Shown: in pieces, positions 1-8,978 of the stretch
How the letters are laid out: the number at the start of each line of letters is the position of its first letter
Position numbering within the stretch: position 1 is the stretch's first letter
DNA from: a candidate division KSB1 bacterium
GTDB taxonomy: Bacteria; Zhuqueibacterota; Zhuqueibacteria; Zhuqueibacterales; Zhuqueibacteraceae
Assembly: GCA_034506255.1 (NCBI GenBank)
Contig: JAPDPX010000001.1
Coordinates: 124,001-188,000, forward strand
Length of the DNA: 64,000 nucleotides
Direction: 5' to 3'
Notes under the pieces: model-generated
Seen by the model: only the letters and a program-made list of their open reading frames with translations
Databases searched by the model: none
What the model was told of the DNA's origin: nothing
Translations under genes and position numbers: made by a program

Positions 1-1
1 C

Positions 2-559
2 CCGACCACCAGCAAAAGTTTCGTGCAGCAGGACCTGCGGCGGTTGTACAACCATCTGCGTGAACGGGAATGGCAGGTGGTGGAGTCCCCACTGCAGGAT
101 ATTCCCCGCGAGCTTGCCATCATTCATCATCTGCACGGCTGCAGTCAGCAGCGCAAGGGCCGGCAATCTTACTATGCGGATGAACGCTATCGTGCCTTCA
201 TTGCCGGAATGATCACAAACCTCAACCGCCTGGGGGCGATTCGGCTGTTCTACCTGCTGATTGATCAAAAGCCGGCCGCCTTCGTGCTCGGCTTCGTGTT
301 TCAGCGGGTGTTTTATTACTGGAATATCGGCTTCGATTCCGCCTTTGAAAAATTGTCACCTTCCAAGGTGTTGCTCGCCGAAGTTATGAAGCGCTGCTTT
401 CAAACGGGCATGCAGGAATTCAACTTCATGCGTGGCGATTCGGACTACAAGACCCGCTGGACCGGCTCCTTCCGTCTCAACTTTCAACTGCGCTGGCTCA
501 GAGAAACCGGCTTCTATGGATTGCTCAACAAATATCGTTCCCACACCGGCGTCGCTTGA
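2..559 (+). CDS. GNAT/BioF2-like acetyltransferase, 5' end outside window
   Basis: The frame is open from base 2, so the gene begins upstream; about 185 residues remain. The sequence looks like the C-terminal half of a FemAB/CelD-type (BioF2-like) acetyltransferase domain. These are acyl-CoA or aminoacyl transferases often found in exopolysaccharide loci. Supporting features are the central beta-rich part (residues LGAIRLFYLLIDQKPAAF) and the late motif FMRGDSDYKTRWTG, close to the family's G-D-x-x-Y-K-x-R-W signature. It is followed with a 44-nt overlap by a methyltransferase, so it belongs to the same operon. The acceptor is unknown; an amino-sugar or membrane-lipid-linked glycan is an inference from context. 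Confidence 0.72.
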   Translation, partial: PTTSKSFVQQDLRRLYNHLREREWQVVESPLQDIPRELAIIHHLHGCSQQRKGRQSYYADERYRAFIAGMITNLNRLGAIRLFYLLIDQKPAAFVLGFVFQRVFYYWNIGFDSAFEKLSPSKVLLAEVMKRCFQTGMQEFNFMRGDSDYKTRWTGSFRLNFQLRWLRETGFYGLLNKYRSHTGVA

Positions 560-1316
560 CACTTTGGACGGTTCGCACCCAACCCAGCTCGAAGAGATCC
601 GGCTGCGTGATGCCCAGGCCGCAAGCTACGCCGAATTCATCAAATCCCATCGCGGCAAGTATTGGATGCAGGCACAAACCGGTCTGTTGCTGCATGCCCT
701 CAAAATCAGAAACGGGCTGCGGCTTTACGATGCCGCCGCCGGCGTCGGTCTCTATACCCTGGAAGTGGCCAGACGGCATCCCACACTGCAGATTCTGGCC
801 AGTGACTTTTCCGCCGCCAGTCTGGCCGTGCTGCAAGAGCAGGCCCGGCAGGCCGGCGTGTCGAACATCCAGACACAGGCCGCCGACATTACCCGCTTTT
901 GTCCGGCTGAAGCAGGTTTCGACCGTGTGGTGTGTCTGGATACCATTCAACACCTGCCGACACCGGCAGCACGCCTGCAGGCTCTGCGCAATTTTCACAC
1001 GCTGCTGGTGCCGGACGGTTTGTTGGTGCTGAGCGCCTACCGCTGGGGCGGCTGGATTCGACCACCGCAACCAAAGGAGGAGAGCAACCATCTCGGCAGC
1101 GGGCTTTATCGCATGGCCTTCACCGAGGAGGAAATCGCGACTTTGCTGCAAAGCGCCGGGTTTCGTCACTGCCGCGTTTTCGGCATCATTCGCCTGCCCG
1201 GCCGCCTGCGCAAACGTCTGCCCGCCATGCTGGCATATCCGGTGGAGAACATGCTGATCCAGCTCGGTTGGCGGAAGCAACACGCGCAATATGTCATGGC
1301 AGTGGCCGGGAAATGA
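516..1316 (+). CDS. Class I SAM-dependent methyltransferase
   Basis: About 266 residues. A Rossmann methyltransferase core is visible: motif I DAAAGVGLYT follows a helix ending LRLYD, an acidic residue ends strand 2 (ILASDFS), and FDRVVCLDTIQHL is a typical motif IV. The ATG at 516 (MDCSTNIVP) is chosen because it gives a plausible N-terminus; a TTG at 564 is an alternative and would lie just after the stop of the preceding gene. The gene overlaps the next one by ATGA. It probably methylates a sugar or lipid intermediate of the surrounding polysaccharide pathway; the substrate cannot be read from sequence. Confidence 0.75.
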   Translation: MDCSTNIVPTPASLDTLDGSHPTQLEEIRLRDAQAASYAEFIKSHRGKYWMQAQTGLLLHALKIRNGLRLYDAAAGVGLYTLEVARRHPTLQILASDFSAASLAVLQEQARQAGVSNIQTQAADITRFCPAEAGFDRVVCLDTIQHLPTPAARLQALRNFHTLLVPDGLLVLSAYRWGGWIRPPQPKEESNHLGSGLYRMAFTEEEIATLLQSAGFRHCRVFGIIRLPGRLRKRLPAMLAYPVENMLIQLGWRKQHAQYVMAVAGK

Positions 1317-2305
1317 TCTACCTGCTGGTCACCATCGACACCGAGTGCGACAAAGGCCCGCGCTGGCGTGTGCAGAAGCCGATGCGTTTCGAAGCTGTCA
1401 CCCGCGCCATCCCGGAACGTCTGCAACCTCTGTTCGAGCGTTATGGCATCAAACCCACCTACCTGCTCAGTCCCGAAGTGATTGCCGACACCGCCGCGGC
1501 GGCCACGTTGCAGCACCTGGGCGACAAGGTGGAGCTGGGAACACATCTGCATGGCGAATACGTCGAGCCGCTGGCCGACTGGCAGGCGGAAATGACCGCG
1601 ACCTTTCAATCGCAATATCCGGCGGCGATCGAGCGGCAAAAGCTCGAAAATCTCACGCTGGCCTTCACGCGGGTTTTCGGCTATGCGCCCACTTCGTTCC
1701 GCGCCGGCCGCTTCGGGATCGGCCGGCAATCGCTGTCCCTGCTGCAGGAGTTGGGCTATCGCGTTGATTCCAGCGTGACGCCCTATTTGGCCTGGCATGC
1801 GAACGTCTCCCACGGCGTCAGTTTTCTGGGCGCACCACTGCAACCATATTTCCCCAGCCGGGAAGATTTTCGCAAACCCGGCACGTTGCGCATTCTCGAA
1901 GTGCCGGTAACCGTGCACAACCGCTTTTGGCAGCGCTTCCCCGGCGTTCTGTTGCGTCGCTTGAATCCCCTGAATCGCTGCCAGAGTTTCGTGATGGGCC
2001 GGGTGTTGAAAGTGCAGAAATGGAACCGCTGGTTTCGGCCCACTTTCGCGACCGGCAGCGAGCTGCAGAACCTGGTGGAGGAATTGGTGGCGCAGCAGCC
2101 GGCCGGCTCGCCCCTGGTGCTGAACATGATGTTCCACAATGTCGAGTTTTGGCCGGGCACGAGCCCGTATGCCCAAAATGAGGCAGAAGTGGGCAGGCTC
2201 TTGCAGAGCATGGAGCAGGCGTTCGAGTTCCTTTATTCCCGCCACCAACCGTACAGCGTGGGACTCGGTGAAATGGCGCAATATCATCCCGGGCACGTGC
2301 AATGA
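1313..2305 (+). CDS. Polysaccharide deacetylase family protein (NodB-like)
   Basis: 330 residues. NodB-type metal-dependent deacetylase: motif 1 is TIDTECD near residues 7-13, the metal-binding H-x-H pair lies in GTHLHGEY around residue 80, and FRAGRF near residue 126 resembles motif 3. The family removes N- or O-acetyl groups from polysaccharides; here it would modify the exopolysaccharide. The ATG overlaps the stop of the methyltransferase (ATGA), which fixes the start and suggests translational coupling. The downstream glycosyltransferase begins with the same 4-nt overlap. No signal peptide is seen, so it probably acts on cytoplasmic, lipid-linked intermediates. Confidence 0.82.
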   Translation: MIYLLVTIDTECDKGPRWRVQKPMRFEAVTRAIPERLQPLFERYGIKPTYLLSPEVIADTAAAATLQHLGDKVELGTHLHGEYVEPLADWQAEMTATFQSQYPAAIERQKLENLTLAFTRVFGYAPTSFRAGRFGIGRQSLSLLQELGYRVDSSVTPYLAWHANVSHGVSFLGAPLQPYFPSREDFRKPGTLRILEVPVTVHNRFWQRFPGVLLRRLNPLNRCQSFVMGRVLKVQKWNRWFRPTFATGSELQNLVEELVAQQPAGSPLVLNMMFHNVEFWPGTSPYAQNEAEVGRLLQSMEQAFEFLYSRHQPYSVGLGEMAQYHPGHVQ

Positions 2306-3693
2306 CCAGCGGGGATTTGTCCTTGCCAATCAGGCTTTTAGAAATGTCTGAGGAAACACCAGACGGGCAGGAGCAAGAAGCGTCCACGGCGGCAGCAGGC
2401 GGATGTGTTGGACGGGCTGGCCGCCCTCATGGCTGGCGCATCATTCATTTTATCGGCAGCGGCATGATGGGCGGCCGCGAGAAACAAATCGTGCTGATCG
2501 CGGGGGAGCAAGCCCGTCAGTTCGCCCATCACGTGACCGTCGTATTTCAAAATCCGGCCGGGCCGAATTATGAGGCGCTTCGCAGACACCCCGGGGTTCA
2601 TGTCGTCAGCCTGCGATCGTCCGGCGAAATGAGTCTGTGGGCGGCCCTTCAAACCCTGCGCCTGGCCCGTCAACATGACCTTGCATTTTTGCACAGCCCG
2701 CGTATTCCCTTTTTGCTCGGGCTTTGGTTTGCCAGGCGCCCCGTCATCTATCGCCTCTCCGGCCTGCAAATGAGTGCGCCCCGGCCGTTTCAGCGCGCCC
2801 AGCGGTCAACGCCCGCAAGGCCCGCGATGACATTCAACCAAATGACATGCCCGCAACCAGCACGCTCCGCCCTGCGGCACCCTCTCGAGTATCTCGCCAT
2901 GCGGAGCCGGCGCCTGATTCGCTGGCTGTTGTTCGTCAACTTTCTGCGGCGCCGCGCCGCTTTGATCCTGGTCAATTCGAGTTTTCTGAAAGCTGTTGGC
3001 CGGCGGGAATATGGAGTCGCGGAAGAGAAATTTCTCATCGTACGCAACGGCCTGGATGTCACGCATGAAACAAAACGTTTGGAAAAAGCCCGCAAGAGCG
3101 CACGAAAGAATGAGCCGTTCACTCTCGGCTTTATTGGCCGCCTGGATCCGCGAAAACGGCTGGATCGTCTCCTGCAAGCTGTTGCCCCGCTGGTGCATGC
3201 CGGTTACCATCTGCGGGTGTTGATCGCCGGTGACGGCGACCTGCGGCCGTCGCTCGAACAACTGGCCCGGGCTCTCGACATCGCCGCCGCCGTGGAGTTT
3301 CTGGGAGTCAAGCACAATCCCTATGAGGTGCTCAACCAGTGTGATCTTTTCGTGCTGCCCTCCGACAATGAGGCCTTTTCCAACGCGGCATTGGAGGCCA
3401 TGTTTGCCGGCGTGCCGGTTGTTGTTTTCAAAGAGGGCTGTGGCACCGGTGAGATCATTGCCCACCGGCAAAATGGCTTTCTGGTCGCCGATGGCGGAGA
3501 ATTGTGCGAGCTGATTCGTGAGCTGTCGTCCCGCCGGGAGGAATGTCAGCGCATCGGCCGGCAAGCCCGTCAGTCGCTCGAGGCTCTCGGCCTCACCATT
3601 CAAGAGCATGTCCGCATGCTGAATGACTGCTTTGCCGGTTTGCTTCACAAGAATGTAAATAACCAAGGTGGTGAATTAGTCAACGGGTATTGA
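2302..3693 (+). CDS. Glycosyltransferase family 4 protein
   Basis: 463 residues with two Rossmann-like halves typical of GT-B enzymes. The C-terminal half carries LGFIGRLDPRKRLDRLLQA (the family's GRL-KG-like region) and the donor-binding EX7E-type motif in SDNEAFSNAALEAMFAGVP, near residues 353-371. The first 50 residues are low-similarity, and a second in-frame ATG at 2344 (MSEETPDG) could be the true start; the 2302 start forms an ATGA overlap with the deacetylase. A stretch around residues 155-200 (rich in R, P, A) looks like a lineage-specific insert. It would transfer a nucleotide-activated sugar to a growing lipid-linked oligosaccharide. Confidence 0.85.
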   Translation: MTSGDLSLPIRLLEMSEETPDGQEQEASTAAAGGCVGRAGRPHGWRIIHFIGSGMMGGREKQIVLIAGEQARQFAHHVTVVFQNPAGPNYEALRRHPGVHVVSLRSSGEMSLWAALQTLRLARQHDLAFLHSPRIPFLLGLWFARRPVIYRLSGLQMSAPRPFQRAQRSTPARPAMTFNQMTCPQPARSALRHPLEYLAMRSRRLIRWLLFVNFLRRRAALILVNSSFLKAVGRREYGVAEEKFLIVRNGLDVTHETKRLEKARKSARKNEPFTLGFIGRLDPRKRLDRLLQAVAPLVHAGYHLRVLIAGDGDLRPSLEQLARALDIAAAVEFLGVKHNPYEVLNQCDLFVLPSDNEAFSNAALEAMFAGVPVVVFKEGCGTGEIIAHRQNGFLVADGGELCELIRELSSRREECQRIGRQARQSLEALGLTIQEHVRMLNDCFAGLLHKNVNNQGGELVNGY

Positions 3694-3694
3694 G

Positions 3695-4528
3695 ATGCAT
3701 AAAGAGAAAAGTAAAGTGAAAGCATCGGTGTTGGAGAAAGACAAGATTACGTTCTCATTTGGTGAGAATTGGCAGGCCTTCAACGAGAGACTTTTTAAGA
3801 CACGAACACAGCAGGAAGCGATAGAGTTGGCTGTGAAGGACATTGAGAAGTGGCTGGGCAGAGACGGGGTTGCTGGACGAACTGTTCTTGACATTGGTTG
3901 TGGCACCGGCCTGCATTCGTTGGCTTTTCTTTTGTTGGGAGCAACGCGGGTCCTTTCCATCGATGTAGATGTGCATAGTATCGCAGCCACAAAATTTTTT
4001 TGCAGAGAATTCGGCACACCGGCGAATTGGGAAATCAAGCAGGGATCGATCTTGAATGAGAATTTTATCTTCAACCTTGGGCGCTTTGATATCGTTTATG
4101 CCTGGGGTGTGTTGCATCATACCGGTGCTATGTGGAACGCCCTTGATAATTGCACCAAACTGATCGCTGATAATGGAAAACTCTGGCTTTCGCTGTACAC
4201 CGCTGGCCCGAATTATGCATCCCACTTGGCACTCAAGCGCCGCTACAATGCAGCCAATGACCTGCAAAAGCGGTTAATGGTGGCGAGAATCATCGCCAGA
4301 AGAATGCTAAATCGCGCACTTTCCGGAAGGAACCCTTTTACCTGGAACGAAAAAAAAGCGCGAGGCATGAATTCCTATCATGATCTCCTGGACTGGCTTG
4401 GCGGCCTGCCCTATGAGGTCGCAAGCAAGAAGGAAGTCGAAGCTTTCTGTCGTAAACACGGTTTACGTCTGGTTCGTGATGAACCGCGCGGTGAAGGGGC
4501 CTGTTCGATCTATCTGTTTTCACGATAA
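3695..4528 (+). CDS. Class I SAM-dependent methyltransferase, AT-richer than its neighbours
   Basis: 277 residues. Motif I is clear (VLDIGCGTGLHSLAFLLLGA), followed by the acidic strand-2 end VLSIDVD and motif IV DIVYAWGVLHHTGAMW, so this is a Methyltransf_11/25-type enzyme. The ATG lies 1 nt after the preceding stop. Base composition and codon use are clearly AT-richer (many aaa, gaa and att codons) than the flanking glycosyltransferase and asnB genes. This suggests a cassette acquired more recently. The tail after residue 170 is a helical extension seen in sugar O-methyltransferases of surface-glycan loci. The substrate is unknown. Confidence 0.8.
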   Translation: MHKEKSKVKASVLEKDKITFSFGENWQAFNERLFKTRTQQEAIELAVKDIEKWLGRDGVAGRTVLDIGCGTGLHSLAFLLLGATRVLSIDVDVHSIAATKFFCREFGTPANWEIKQGSILNENFIFNLGRFDIVYAWGVLHHTGAMWNALDNCTKLIADNGKLWLSLYTAGPNYASHLALKRRYNAANDLQKRLMVARIIARRMLNRALSGRNPFTWNEKKARGMNSYHDLLDWLGGLPYEVASKKEVEAFCRKHGLRLVRDEPRGEGACSIYLFSR

Positions 4529-4535
4529 AAGCGCC

Positions 4536-6431
4536 ATGTGCGCCATCGCCGGAATTCTCTCCAACACCCCCATCAATCAGCAAATGATCCTCGCCATGAC
4601 GGATGCGCAGCGCCATCGCGGTCCGGACGGGAGCGGTCATTTCAGCGATTGTGATGGCCGTCTGTGGCTCGGTCATCGCCGCCTGAGCATCATTGATCTC
4701 GCCGGTGGCACGCAGCCGATGAAAGATTATCATGGACGGGCGGTGATTGTTTACAATGGTGAGGTGTACAATTACCCTCAGTTGCGCCTCGAACTGGAAA
4801 AAAACGGTTGCCGCTTTCATTCCCAATCCGACACGGAAGTGGTGCTGAACGCCTATCTCACCTGGGGGAGCGATTGTCTGCAGCGCTTGCAGGGCATGTT
4901 CGCCTTCGCCATCTGGCAGCAGGACAAACGCAAGCTCTTCCTGGCACGCGATCATGCCGGCATCAAACCGCTGCACTATGCCCTCACGCCGCAGGGATTT
5001 CTGTTCAGCTCGGAGCTCAAAGGCCTGCTCGCCGCCCTCGACCGGCAACTCGCGCTCGATTGGCAGGCGTTGGGTCTCTATTTGCGGTGGGGGTACATTC
5101 CCGCCCCTCACACGATTTATCGGGAATGCCGTAAACTTCGCCCCGGGCATTTTCTCGAGATTGGCTGGGAAAAACTGGAGCGTCTCGAACCGCGCCGCTA
5201 TTGGCGGTTCGCGTTTGCCGACACGCCGTTGCATGATGAAGCCGTGTGTTTGGAACTGCTCGAACAGCAGCTTGCTGCCGCCGTGCAGGATCACATGATC
5301 AGCGACGTCCCGCTCGGTTTCTTTCTCAGCGGTGGCATTGATTCCAGTTTGGTGGCCTGTTTTGGCTCCCGTGTCTCCCACCGGGCGATTCACACCTTCA
5401 CCATGGCGTTCCCCGAGCCGGAGTATGACGAATCACCCGCAGCGGAAAGAATCGCCCAAAAAATCGGCTCGGAGCATCACGTTGGTTTGCTCGAAAGCCG
5501 CCACATTGAGCAGGAACTGGACCGGTTGGTTGCCATTTACGACGAGCCCTTTGCCGACAGTTCGGCCCTGCCCACCCATCATCTCTGCCGGATTATCGGG
5601 CAACACGTCAAGGTCGTGCTCTCCGGCGACGGCGGCGATGAGCTGTGGGGCGGTTACAAACGCTATCTGTCCGCCCTGCTCCACCAGCAGCAGCTCGCTC
5701 GCTTGGGGCAGCGCACGCTGCGCGCTCTGGCTGCCATTGGTACGCTCGCATGGCCCTTCCAGTGGAAGCGGCCCGCACTCGCCTATCACGCTCAGCACCC
5801 TCTGGAACGCTTTATTCGCGGCCTGGAGCTCTATTTCAACGACAGCAGCCTGCGGCGGCTTCTGTCATCCGAAGCTTATGTGGCCTGTGCGACGCCGGAT
5901 TATCTCGGCGGGCTGGCTGCCGAAGCGGAAAGCGGCCGGGATTTGCTCGAGGTCATGCAATGGATCGACATCAACAGCTATTTGCCGGAGGATGGGCTGA
6001 CCAAGGTCGACCGTGCCAGCATGGCTTCCTCCCTGGAGGTGCGTGTTCCAATGCTGGATCTGCGCATGATGGCGCTGGCCATGCGGGTCAGCAGCGTACT
6101 GCGCGTGCCCCGCAATGGTGCTTTGCATGAACGCTCATTGAAATATCCGCTGCGGCGGCTGGCCGCCCGGCTGCTCGGTGAAGAGCTTGCCAGCCGGCCC
6201 AAACGCGGCTTCAGCGTCCCCCTGCGCTACTGGTTCCGCCAGATTTCGCCGGTCTCGTTGCTGGAGCAGAAATGGCGGGCAGCGCGCGGCATTGAAAAAG
6301 TTTTGAACCGGGACTTTGTGATGAGACTGGCGCGGGAGCATGAAAGCGGCAGGCGCAACCATCAAAGCCGGTTGTGGGCTATTCTGTTCCTGCTGACCTG
6401 GTGGCAATATCACCAACCTCAGAACAACTGA
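4536..6431 (+). CDS. asnB: Asparagine synthase (glutamine-hydrolysing)-like amidotransferase, copy 1
   Basis: 631 residues. The start at ATG 4536 exposes the catalytic N-terminal cysteine as residue 2 (MCAIAGIL), as required for Ntn-type glutaminases; upstream in-frame codons are therefore rejected. The glutaminase domain (1-190) has RHRGPDGSGHF and YNGEVYNY. The synthetase domain has the PP-loop FFLSGGIDSSLVA near residue 265 and the SGDGGDELWGGYKRY motif. Copies inside polysaccharide loci are thought to amidate uronic-acid or amino-acid substituents rather than make free asparagine; that role is an inference. The next gene starts directly after the stop. Confidence 0.9.
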   Translation: MCAIAGILSNTPINQQMILAMTDAQRHRGPDGSGHFSDCDGRLWLGHRRLSIIDLAGGTQPMKDYHGRAVIVYNGEVYNYPQLRLELEKNGCRFHSQSDTEVVLNAYLTWGSDCLQRLQGMFAFAIWQQDKRKLFLARDHAGIKPLHYALTPQGFLFSSELKGLLAALDRQLALDWQALGLYLRWGYIPAPHTIYRECRKLRPGHFLEIGWEKLERLEPRRYWRFAFADTPLHDEAVCLELLEQQLAAAVQDHMISDVPLGFFLSGGIDSSLVACFGSRVSHRAIHTFTMAFPEPEYDESPAAERIAQKIGSEHHVGLLESRHIEQELDRLVAIYDEPFADSSALPTHHLCRIIGQHVKVVLSGDGGDELWGGYKRYLSALLHQQQLARLGQRTLRALAAIGTLAWPFQWKRPALAYHAQHPLERFIRGLELYFNDSSLRRLLSSEAYVACATPDYLGGLAAEAESGRDLLEVMQWIDINSYLPEDGLTKVDRASMASSLEVRVPMLDLRMMALAMRVSSVLRVPRNGALHERSLKYPLRRLAARLLGEELASRPKRGFSVPLRYWFRQISPVSLLEQKWRAARGIEKVLNRDFVMRLAREHESGRRNHQSRLWAILFLLTWWQYHQPQNN

Positions 6432-7694
6432 ATGCGGGATTCTCAAGCCATGATGCCGCAGGCTGCGCATATTTGCTTCCTGCAAGACAGTCTCTACTCA
6501 CCAACCTCGACAGGTTGGACCGGCACGCATTTGCAGAACTACAATCTGGCCAGACAATTTTACCAAGCCGGGATGAAGGTCAGCTTCGTGGTGGCCTCGG
6601 CCCTGCCCGGGGCGACGGTTCCGCCCGGCTACCAGGGCATGACGGTTCGTTTCGTGAAAACCAGTGCAATTGCACCCTTTCTGTTTTTCTGGCGGGAGGT
6701 GAAACAGGCGTTGCGGCAACTCGCCCCCGATTTCATTTATGTCAGGGGCCGCTCCTGGCTCGTGGCTGTGGCGCAAGCCTATGCTGCAGAGCAAGGCGCC
6801 GAATTCATTTGGGCCTCCAACGGTGAAGACGGTTGTGATCCGTGGAAATTCACCAGCAAGGCAAAACGGGCCAAGGTCCAACCGTTCAGAAGGCTCTACC
6901 GCATGACAAAGGGCGCGTTGGAAGACCTTGCCTATGCCCGTGGCATTCGGCAGGCTTCTTTCCTGGTCAACCAAACCAAGGACCAGCAAAAGGCGTTGGC
7001 AAAACACTTCCAGCGTGAAGGTAATGTCATCTATTCCATGCAGGAAGTGCCGCCCGGACCGTTTCAGAAGGCCGACCCGCTGTTAGTGTTGTGGATTGGC
7101 AGGTTGTCACGGGAAAAACGGCCGGAACTCTTCTTCAAACTGGTTGATGCCTTTAAGACCAGCAACGTGGCGTTCCGCATGATCGGTCCGATTTCTAAAA
7201 CAGACCAATGGGCCGCAGAAATTTGCCGCCTTGCCCAGGTCTGCAATTTTCGTCATTTGAATTGGCTTGATCGCGATGCGCTTCTGGAGCTCATGGGTAC
7301 AGCCTCTCTCTTGATCAACACGAGCAGCCGCTGTGGTGATGGCATTCCCAACTCGATGATCGAGGCCTGGTTGAGAGAAGTGCCGGTATTGTCTTATGAA
7401 TTGGATCCGGATGATTTGATCAATCGCGAAGGCATGGGCCTTGTGGCCGGAGCAAACTGGCAGGAATTTGTGCAGTCCTTTGCAAAACTGCTGGATAATC
7501 GTGAGCAAATCGAAACGCTCAGCCATCATGTCCGCAGCCGGGCGATCGACCTTTTTGCTCCTGAGAGAGTCATTTCTCGGTATCAACGTTTGTTGGGGAA
7601 AAAGCCTGTTGAACCAGGTATTTTGCGCAGCGTTGATCGCAATAGTCCCAGGCTAGCGCCTGTCGAACCTGCCAATTCTCATAACGCCGTCTGA
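6432..7694 (+). CDS. Glycosyltransferase family 4-like protein
   Basis: 420 residues, start immediately after the asnB stop (a second ATG 18 nt downstream is possible). The C-terminal GT-B domain shows VLWIGRLSREKRPELFFKLVDAF and a donor-site helix DGIPNSMIEAWLREVPVL. The first acidic residue of the usual EX7E pair is Asp in a CGDGIPN context instead of Glu. It is a sister of the next gene: both have a WxGx-Lxx-KRPE motif, the NTS-R segment and an EAW or QAW loop. They may have arisen by duplication and act at neighbouring steps. The substrate is unknown. Confidence 0.82.
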   Translation: MRDSQAMMPQAAHICFLQDSLYSPTSTGWTGTHLQNYNLARQFYQAGMKVSFVVASALPGATVPPGYQGMTVRFVKTSAIAPFLFFWREVKQALRQLAPDFIYVRGRSWLVAVAQAYAAEQGAEFIWASNGEDGCDPWKFTSKAKRAKVQPFRRLYRMTKGALEDLAYARGIRQASFLVNQTKDQQKALAKHFQREGNVIYSMQEVPPGPFQKADPLLVLWIGRLSREKRPELFFKLVDAFKTSNVAFRMIGPISKTDQWAAEICRLAQVCNFRHLNWLDRDALLELMGTASLLINTSSRCGDGIPNSMIEAWLREVPVLSYELDPDDLINREGMGLVAGANWQEFVQSFAKLLDNREQIETLSHHVRSRAIDLFAPERVISRYQRLLGKKPVEPGILRSVDRNSPRLAPVEPANSHNAV

Positions 7695-7703
7695 CGAAAA
7701 ATC

Positions 7704-8906
7704 ATGACCTTCTGCTTCGCCATGGATTTTCACTACAGCGAGCGCATCGGCGGCGCCGAGGTGCAAGCCTGGCTGCTGGCCAAAGAGTTGGCGCGGCGTG
7801 GTTTTGAAGTTCACTACCTCGCGCAGTCGCTGCAGGGCCGGGGAAAGCAAACGGAAATGCGGGACGGGGTTTGGCTGCACTGGCTTGCCTATCGCGGCTA
7901 TTTTCTCTGGCGCAACAGCCTGAACTACTATCGCGCGCTGCAGCAAATTGCGCCCGATATGCTGATTCAGCGCTTGACTTCCTTCAACACCGGCGTCATC
8001 GGATGGTATGCCCGGAGATTTCGCAAGCCCTTCGCCTGGATTTGCACCGATAATGCCGTCCCCACGCCCTGGTTGTTCACCCGCAGGGAATGGCATGCCG
8101 GCCGGCAAAAGAGGCGGCTGGCGAAGCTGAAAGTGCCACTTTTGCTGCTCAATGGCATGGTCTGTGATCTCGCCCGGGAATGGGGCATGCGCCAGGCCTC
8201 CCATGTCTTCACACAAAACCAGGAACAGTTTCACAAGCTGCTGCGCAACTTCGGCATGCCCTCCTTGCCTCTGCCCTCCGGTCATGAGGTGCCTGCCAGC
8301 CTCGTTCCGCCCCGGGAAAAATTTCACCGGCCGGTCATTCTGTGGGTGGGCAACCTGGGCGCGAACAAACGGCCGGAGAAGTTCGTCGCGCTGGCAGGCA
8401 TGCTGCCGCAGCACGATTGGAAATTTGTGATGGTGGGAGGGAAGGCCGGTCAAAGCCCGCCCGGGTGGATGAGTGACAATTGGCCCGGCAATTTGCGCTG
8501 GCTGGGCGAAAGAAGCTTTGAAGAAACCCTGTCGTGGTTCGATCAAGCCGCTGTGCTGGTCAACACCTCGCGCTCCGACTCCGAGGGTTTTCCCAATACT
8601 TTTCTCCAGGCATGGCTGCGCGGCGTGCCGGTGGTGACGCTGGAAGTCGATCCCGATGGCATCGTCACGCAAAACAATTTGGGCCGGGTCACGGGCAGCG
8701 TGTCCGAGATGGCGCAGGCCCTGCAGGAATTGCTGGCGGAGGAAGACAGGTACAATGAGTTATCCCAACGTGTTGCCAATTTTGCCGGCCGGCATTTTGC
8801 CATCTCTGCGGTTGCCGATTATTTTCTCAATGTGATCGAGTTGAGCCCGAAATCAAGGCGAGCTGGATCGGTGCATGTGTTGCAATCAGCAGTGAAAGGT
8901 CATTGA
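7704..8906 (+). CDS. Glycosyltransferase family 4-like protein, second Glu of EX7E replaced by Gln
   Basis: 400 residues. The N-terminus (FHYSERIGGAEVQAWLLAKELARRGFEVHYLAQ) is a classic GT4 acceptor-domain start with the G-G-A-E loop. In the C-terminal domain, ILWVGNLGANKRPEKFVALAG is followed by SDSEGFPNTFLQAWLRGVPVV, where the second glutamate of the donor motif is glutamine. This could weaken catalysis or alter donor contacts, but many GT4 enzymes tolerate changes here. The gene starts 9 nt after its paralogue at 6432-7694. It is probably part of the exopolysaccharide assembly operon. Confidence 0.83.
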   Translation: MTFCFAMDFHYSERIGGAEVQAWLLAKELARRGFEVHYLAQSLQGRGKQTEMRDGVWLHWLAYRGYFLWRNSLNYYRALQQIAPDMLIQRLTSFNTGVIGWYARRFRKPFAWICTDNAVPTPWLFTRREWHAGRQKRRLAKLKVPLLLLNGMVCDLAREWGMRQASHVFTQNQEQFHKLLRNFGMPSLPLPSGHEVPASLVPPREKFHRPVILWVGNLGANKRPEKFVALAGMLPQHDWKFVMVGGKAGQSPPGWMSDNWPGNLRWLGERSFEETLSWFDQAAVLVNTSRSDSEGFPNTFLQAWLRGVPVVTLEVDPDGIVTQNNLGRVTGSVSEMAQALQELLAEEDRYNELSQRVANFAGRHFAISAVADYFLNVIELSPKSRRAGSVHVLQSAVKGH

Positions 8907-8978
8907 TCAGTCGCATTTGTCGATTGGATTTCAATCGGTGCAGCAAGAGACCAATTTCCCACGAACTCGCGACGGAAT

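Noticed and set aside
932..1312. Upstream extension of the deacetylase frame
   Set aside because: It overlaps the methyltransferase completely and the NodB motif begins directly after ATG 1313, which has an ATGA junction.
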